Positions 60,608 to 64,000 of a DNA stretch of 64,000 nt are shown piece by piece. The stretch comes from Neorickettsia sennetsu str. Miyayama (lineage in GTDB: Bacteria; Pseudomonadota; Alphaproteobacteria; Rickettsiales; Anaplasmataceae): the NCBI RefSeq assembly GCF_000013165.1, contig NC_007798.1:620001-684000 (forward strand), read 5' to 3'. Below the pieces are notes generated by a model, which was not told the DNA's origin, ran no database searches, and saw only the letters and a list, made by a program, of their open reading frames with translations. The translations under genes and the position numbers were made by a program. How positions within the stretch are numbered: the stretch's first letter is position 1; the number at the start of each line of letters is the position of its first letter.

Positions 60608-63121
60608 CTACTTCTTAAATGTTTGACAACGCACACGAATCACACCTGCACCACCATTCTGTTGCACCTTATCAGGACTACCAGGCTTACCCTGAACACA
60701 GTATTCGGCTGGACAACCACCTCTGCCATATTTCGCACTTTTCTTACATCCAACCCACTGTTTATCAGGGTGCAAGCCCGCTTGTGCTAACGCATTTTTC
60801 TGTTCTTCATTTTCGTGCTCGAGCACTGTACATACGGCTTCTTCTGGTGCGGTGTAAGATGGTTGACGCGTTTTTAGATCATAATACGGAACAGACGAAA
60901 GACACTGAGAAAGCGCCATTTTTCCGGCAATAGACGGCTTATATATTTTATTTACAAACCTGTCTTCAAATTCACTACCAAACCGATTAAATGCATCTTT
61001 CTCAGGTGCATCAGTCTGCCGCGCCTTACCACCACGTGCAGCTATCAAAATGCTGCAGTGCTCTTTTAGATACTTCTGACTGTAATGATCTGCTTTCAAA
61101 CACCCAGAATCACTATCGACAGAAGAACCTGAATCACATTTTTCGTCCTTATCACCGTCTACACGCTCGTTATAGTGCTTTTCAAAACTATCCTTATCAC
61201 ATACGTAAAGGATCGAATCTCCACCATCATTCTCATCAGCTTTTTCACCACCTCCAAGACCGACTATTGGCAGCAAAACCTTATCCGAAGTCAAGATATT
61301 CATAAAATCCTTTGTGATCATCCTAACAGCTACATACTCACCGGAATTGCCACCACTACTACTAGTCCCAACAGAGCCACCCCCAAGCGCTTCTATTTCG
61401 ACCATATCACACCCTGCATAAGCACTATTTCTACCTTCCCCGAATGGATCAACGTCGACACTGTTAAGTCCTTTTTCTCGATCATTCGGTGCTTTGACTT
61501 CTTGCCCACCTCCTTTCTCAGGGGAATCAATGATGGCCCTATAGTCGTGGCAGAGACCATCTTCCTTTTCGAAAAAGCACAGACCCTTATGTAGTGGAGT
61601 AGCAGGAACATAACATGGACCACCTCCACACTGGTTTAACGAGTACTTGTTTTTGTCATAATCGTTAGGCAAAAAAAACGCCACCCCTTTGAAATTAGAA
61701 AACCGGGTAGTGGCATACTGTACACCTTGGGAAAGATGTTCTAGGGAATAAAAAGGTCTATTACAACCGCCCTTTTTATCTAGATCCCCCTCAAGACAAA
61801 ATACTACCTGTTCTTCATACCTATAAGTAATGACCCTAGCTTTAGATTCCGCTTTATAAAAACCCGTCTGTCTATTAAATGTTAGATTGTCCAGCACTGA
61901 TTGCTCCGTGTGTGGGATATCTAACGCATGCTCCTCAGATGGCACACTTTCACCATCCTTTATTTTATAAGGAACAAACTTCTTGATATTTTCTCTGAAC
62001 AATCTTACTCTATCGTTGACAACAGTCATATACTCTTGAGGCAGGGAAAGTACATCCTTTGGACAGAGCAGATTTCCTTCCAGATCATTAACGTAACGCA
62101 GCTTTACTTGATAGCCGGATGGACATACCTCAACTCCTTCATTTTGGCAACGCAGATCACCCTCACCACCTATAGAGAACTTTCCATCACCACAAATCGA
62201 AGATGTTTTCTCGTTATCAGAACCTTCAGATTTGTTCTCTATGCAAATATACCCACCAACGAAAAATCCTTTCTGGCAAAGCGGACCAGCACATTTGTCT
62301 CGCTCCTCTTTTTTTATAATGAGAGGTCTAAAGTACGGAATTGTTTTGTTATCAATACACAGACCAGAACCACTTTCACAAATCCTTAAACCCGAATAAT
62401 TCGTAGAACCATATCTATTAAAACAATGTTCTAGCTGAGCCTCAGTTTCTCTGCCAAAAACTTGAACCACTTTTGCACATATCTTACCTCTTGTAAGCCT
62501 TCTTTCAACTACGATCGGACCTGCCTTACCACCTTCACTGTGGAGCACTTGCCTGTGGCTTTTGTAGTCCGTTGGGTCTGGATAGTCGACGTTATACGTA
62601 CTCATGTCATTTGAAGTTGAGATCACTACACGCAGCTTAGGATGCATGTAGTCAGAAGACCGCACTGGAACAACAGTGACCCTGGGCAGATGACCAAGAG
62701 TCTCAAAAAATGTCGGCGGCATAGGAAGTGGAAGCAACATCACACACCCAAGTTCTATTCCGTTGATTGCCATTTTTTTATCACAGACCGTAACCTGCCT
62801 TGCACACAAACACTCCTTAGTGTAGTTTACGCTTTCTGAACTGCTCCAATTCGTGCAGACTTCAGTTGGTTTTTTAAAACAAGACTTATCGCACCAAGCA
62901 GCTTTCGCACGCACGTTTGTCGGAAAAATATACTTACAATCATCAGCGGTGAGAGTAACAAAGTCAGAGGTTATCGTTGAATAAACATTAATTGCAGACT
63001 CCACAAAGACCTCTGGATCGTATTCAGGTAACGAAACTGGCTGCTTAGACTTACAAAAAGCCTCCTTCGGGGAGCAAAGACATAGAAAAAACAAAAGCAA
63101 GAGAAATTTCTTCAGTTGCAT
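60608..63121 (-). CDS. Large cysteine-rich exported protein coupled to virB4-2
   Basis: From the ATG at 63121 the protein has a signal peptide (MQLKKFLLLLFFLCLCSPKEAFC) and about 815 mature residues with dozens of cysteines, many in pairs or short motifs (CDKSC, CLCARQVTVC, CGGGPC, CKKSAKYGRGGC). A Gly/Ser-rich stretch (LGGGSVGTSSSGGNSG) splits it. No other membrane helix was seen. I do not recognise a family; from memory the Cys-rich part CARQVTVCDKKM-...-IELGC recalls extracytoplasmic segments of Rickettsiales VirB6-like proteins. Its start overlaps the virB4-2 end by 10 bases, which suggests coordinated synthesis and a type IV secretion-related role. Confidence 0.75.
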   Translation of the reverse strand: MQLKKFLLLLFFLCLCSPKEAFCKSKQPVSLPEYDPEVFVESAINVYSTITSDFVTLTADDCKYIFPTNVRAKAAWCDKSCFKKPTEVCTNWSSSESVNYTKECLCARQVTVCDKKMAINGIELGCVMLLPLPMPPTFFETLGHLPRVTVVPVRSSDYMHPKLRVVISTSNDMSTYNVDYPDPTDYKSHRQVLHSEGGKAGPIVVERRLTRGKICAKVVQVFGRETEAQLEHCFNRYGSTNYSGLRICESGSGLCIDNKTIPYFRPLIIKKEERDKCAGPLCQKGFFVGGYICIENKSEGSDNEKTSSICGDGKFSIGGEGDLRCQNEGVEVCPSGYQVKLRYVNDLEGNLLCPKDVLSLPQEYMTVVNDRVRLFRENIKKFVPYKIKDGESVPSEEHALDIPHTEQSVLDNLTFNRQTGFYKAESKARVITYRYEEQVVFCLEGDLDKKGGCNRPFYSLEHLSQGVQYATTRFSNFKGVAFFLPNDYDKNKYSLNQCGGGPCYVPATPLHKGLCFFEKEDGLCHDYRAIIDSPEKGGGQEVKAPNDREKGLNSVDVDPFGEGRNSAYAGCDMVEIEALGGGSVGTSSSGGNSGEYVAVRMITKDFMNILTSDKVLLPIVGLGGGEKADENDGGDSILYVCDKDSFEKHYNERVDGDKDEKCDSGSSVDSDSGCLKADHYSQKYLKEHCSILIAARGGKARQTDAPEKDAFNRFGSEFEDRFVNKIYKPSIAGKMALSQCLSSVPYYDLKTRQPSYTAPEEAVCTVLEHENEEQKNALAQAGLHPDKQWVGCKKSAKYGRGGCPAEYCVQGKPGSPDKVQQNGGAGVIRVRCQTFKK

Positions 63122-64000
63122 TCGCGGCAAAATATCGGTAACCAAATAGCGGGATTATTGCCTGCTTCCCGCATGGCAGCCCTCATTTTCTCAATTCTTC
63201 CACAAGATGACAAAATTTTCATCTCCTCAAATAACAAAGAATCAAACTTAAGAATTACAGAGTTACCACCTTGATTAAGGAAGAAACATTTTCCGAAAAG
63301 AGATGCATCATCAAGTGTACGCATGACAGAAGCAGAGCTAGTAAAAAATTTATTATACTCTACTGGCAAAGTATCACTTAATGGCAAAAACATCCTCGTG
63401 GTGATGTACTTTGTCCCTACTTCACCCAACTTTTCGAGAAAAGCTGTGTTCTCAGATGAGAACAGAATCATACCACCGCATTCACTCACTTCACACAAAA
63501 ACGACTCGCACTTTGACAACGAAGAAAAGAGCCTCTTAAAACGAGTCGGGCTCTGTATCACAATTATAAACGGCTTACCGGATTTCTTGCGCACTTCAAT
63601 GTACCTTGCAATCACGTAAGACGTGACAGAGGAAATAACTTTTTCAGGCAAAGATAACTTATCTACTGAAAAACCAAGTTTGTCCTCAAGTAACCAGCCA
63701 TTTTCGGCGTCACTGGTAAAAAGGTGTCCATAACTTTTTTGCAATATTGAAAGCTCCCCAAAAATAGGCTGAAGATGCACAGCACAGTCAGTCAGACTTC
63801 TTTTACCTAGCGGAATTTCAGATATCTTTTTCGCTACTCCTGCAATTTCCTCGCTTTTGACGTCTTTGGAACAGAATGACGACAGAATATCATATAAAAC
63901 ATCAACATCTGCTACGTCGAGCAAGTTGCACCTAAATGCCCCATCTGAAACCTCTATGTATGAACCTTCCAACGCATGTACAAATACTTCTGAAAGACTC
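63112..64000 (-). CDS. virB4-2: VirB4-like protein with degenerate Walker B (VirB4-2), cut by the window edge
   Basis: The open frame runs through the right edge, so the N-terminus and Walker A are missing. The C-terminus matches VirB4: NGWLLEDKLGF corresponds to the GWLFDN region, and the end ...GGNSVILKFDSLLFEEMKILSSCGRIEKMRAAMREAGNNPAIWLPIF corresponds to the conserved WLPxF tail. Where VirB4 ATPases carry Walker B (hhhIDEAW), this one has IIVIQSPTRF. This fits the second, degenerate VirB4 known in Rickettsiales (RvhB4-II). A TTG at 63972 is not a start. Identity is by alignment of memory, so moderately sure. Confidence 0.72.
   Translation of the reverse strand, partial: SLSEVFVHALEGSYIEVSDGAFRCNLLDVADVDVLYDILSSFCSKDVKSEEIAGVAKKISEIPLGKRSLTDCAVHLQPIFGELSILQKSYGHLFTSDAENGWLLEDKLGFSVDKLSLPEKVISSVTSYVIARYIEVRKKSGKPFIIVIQSPTRFKRLFSSLSKCESFLCEVSECGGMILFSSENTAFLEKLGEVGTKYITTRMFLPLSDTLPVEYNKFFTSSASVMRTLDDASLFGKCFFLNQGGNSVILKFDSLLFEEMKILSSCGRIEKMRAAMREAGNNPAIWLPIFCRECN

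Noticed and set aside
61175-61594. Plus-strand frame inside the cysteine-rich gene
   Set aside because: Antisense to a strongly supported gene and without homology.

Overview
The window looks like a stretch of chromosome from an obligate intracellular alphaproteobacterium of the order Rickettsiales, most likely the genus Neorickettsia (Anaplasmataceae). This is an inference from content. The Rickettsiales-type virB8-virB9-virB10-virB11-virD4 block is present with ribA upstream, and at the right edge there is a second, degenerate VirB4. The genes are single-copy and stripped to housekeeping functions, base composition is moderately AT-rich, and intergenic spacers are long and mostly empty. No insertion sequence, prophage, CRISPR array or rRNA was seen. 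The species was not determined.

Layout, left to right. Positions 1-5000: the 3' end of ccmA, then tsaE, rnhB, a lineage-specific hypothetical gene and a transketolase with a large linker insertion. 5000-10900: an MrpD/NuoN-type membrane subunit, a convergent chpT-like/mnmG pair, a small acidic protein, lolA and nadD. 10900-25000: recJ, nuoF, folC, and two minus-strand groups, rseP-bamA-mnmE and gyrB-ispE. 25000-31100: bcp, a sodium:solute symporter, a secreted beta-helix protein, gmk and two minus-strand envelope proteins. 31100-38400: gltA, the eno-surA pair, ppa, a DNA exonuclease, gltX and plsY. 38500-45700: the type IV secretion operon virB8-9-10-11-D4 with ribA upstream. 45800-51200: pdhB, a coiled-coil gene, zapA, tRNA-Leu and tig-clpP-clpX. 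51200-52050: an 828-base spacer that carries a candidate 6S-like RNA on the minus strand. 52050-57300: glyQ-glyS, an aspartate aminotransferase and ssb. 57400-60500: the minus-strand run atpD-atpC-fsa-coq9-like. 60600-64000: a large cysteine-rich exported protein translationally coupled to the end of virB4-2.

The genes fit an intracellular bacterium with an aerobic, oxidative metabolism: citrate synthase, pyruvate dehydrogenase E1 beta, complex I NuoF, ATP synthase beta and epsilon, cytochrome c maturation and a COQ9-like protein. Enolase, transketolase and the small transaldolase/fructose-6-phosphate aldolase supply partial glycolytic and pentose-phosphate functions. Envelope biogenesis is represented by BamA, RseP, LolA and SurA-like proteins, and host interaction by the type IV secretion system.

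The strongest candidates for something undescribed are: (1) the minus-strand structured RNA at about 51433-51614, with its own promoter inside an inverted repeat and a clean terminator; (2) the cysteine-rich exported protein coupled to the degenerate VirB4-2; (3) the secreted beta-helix protein with matching end modules; and (4) several structural departures in housekeeping or secretion proteins: an acidic VirD4 tail, insertions in TKT and MnmE, and a deleted segment in GltX.
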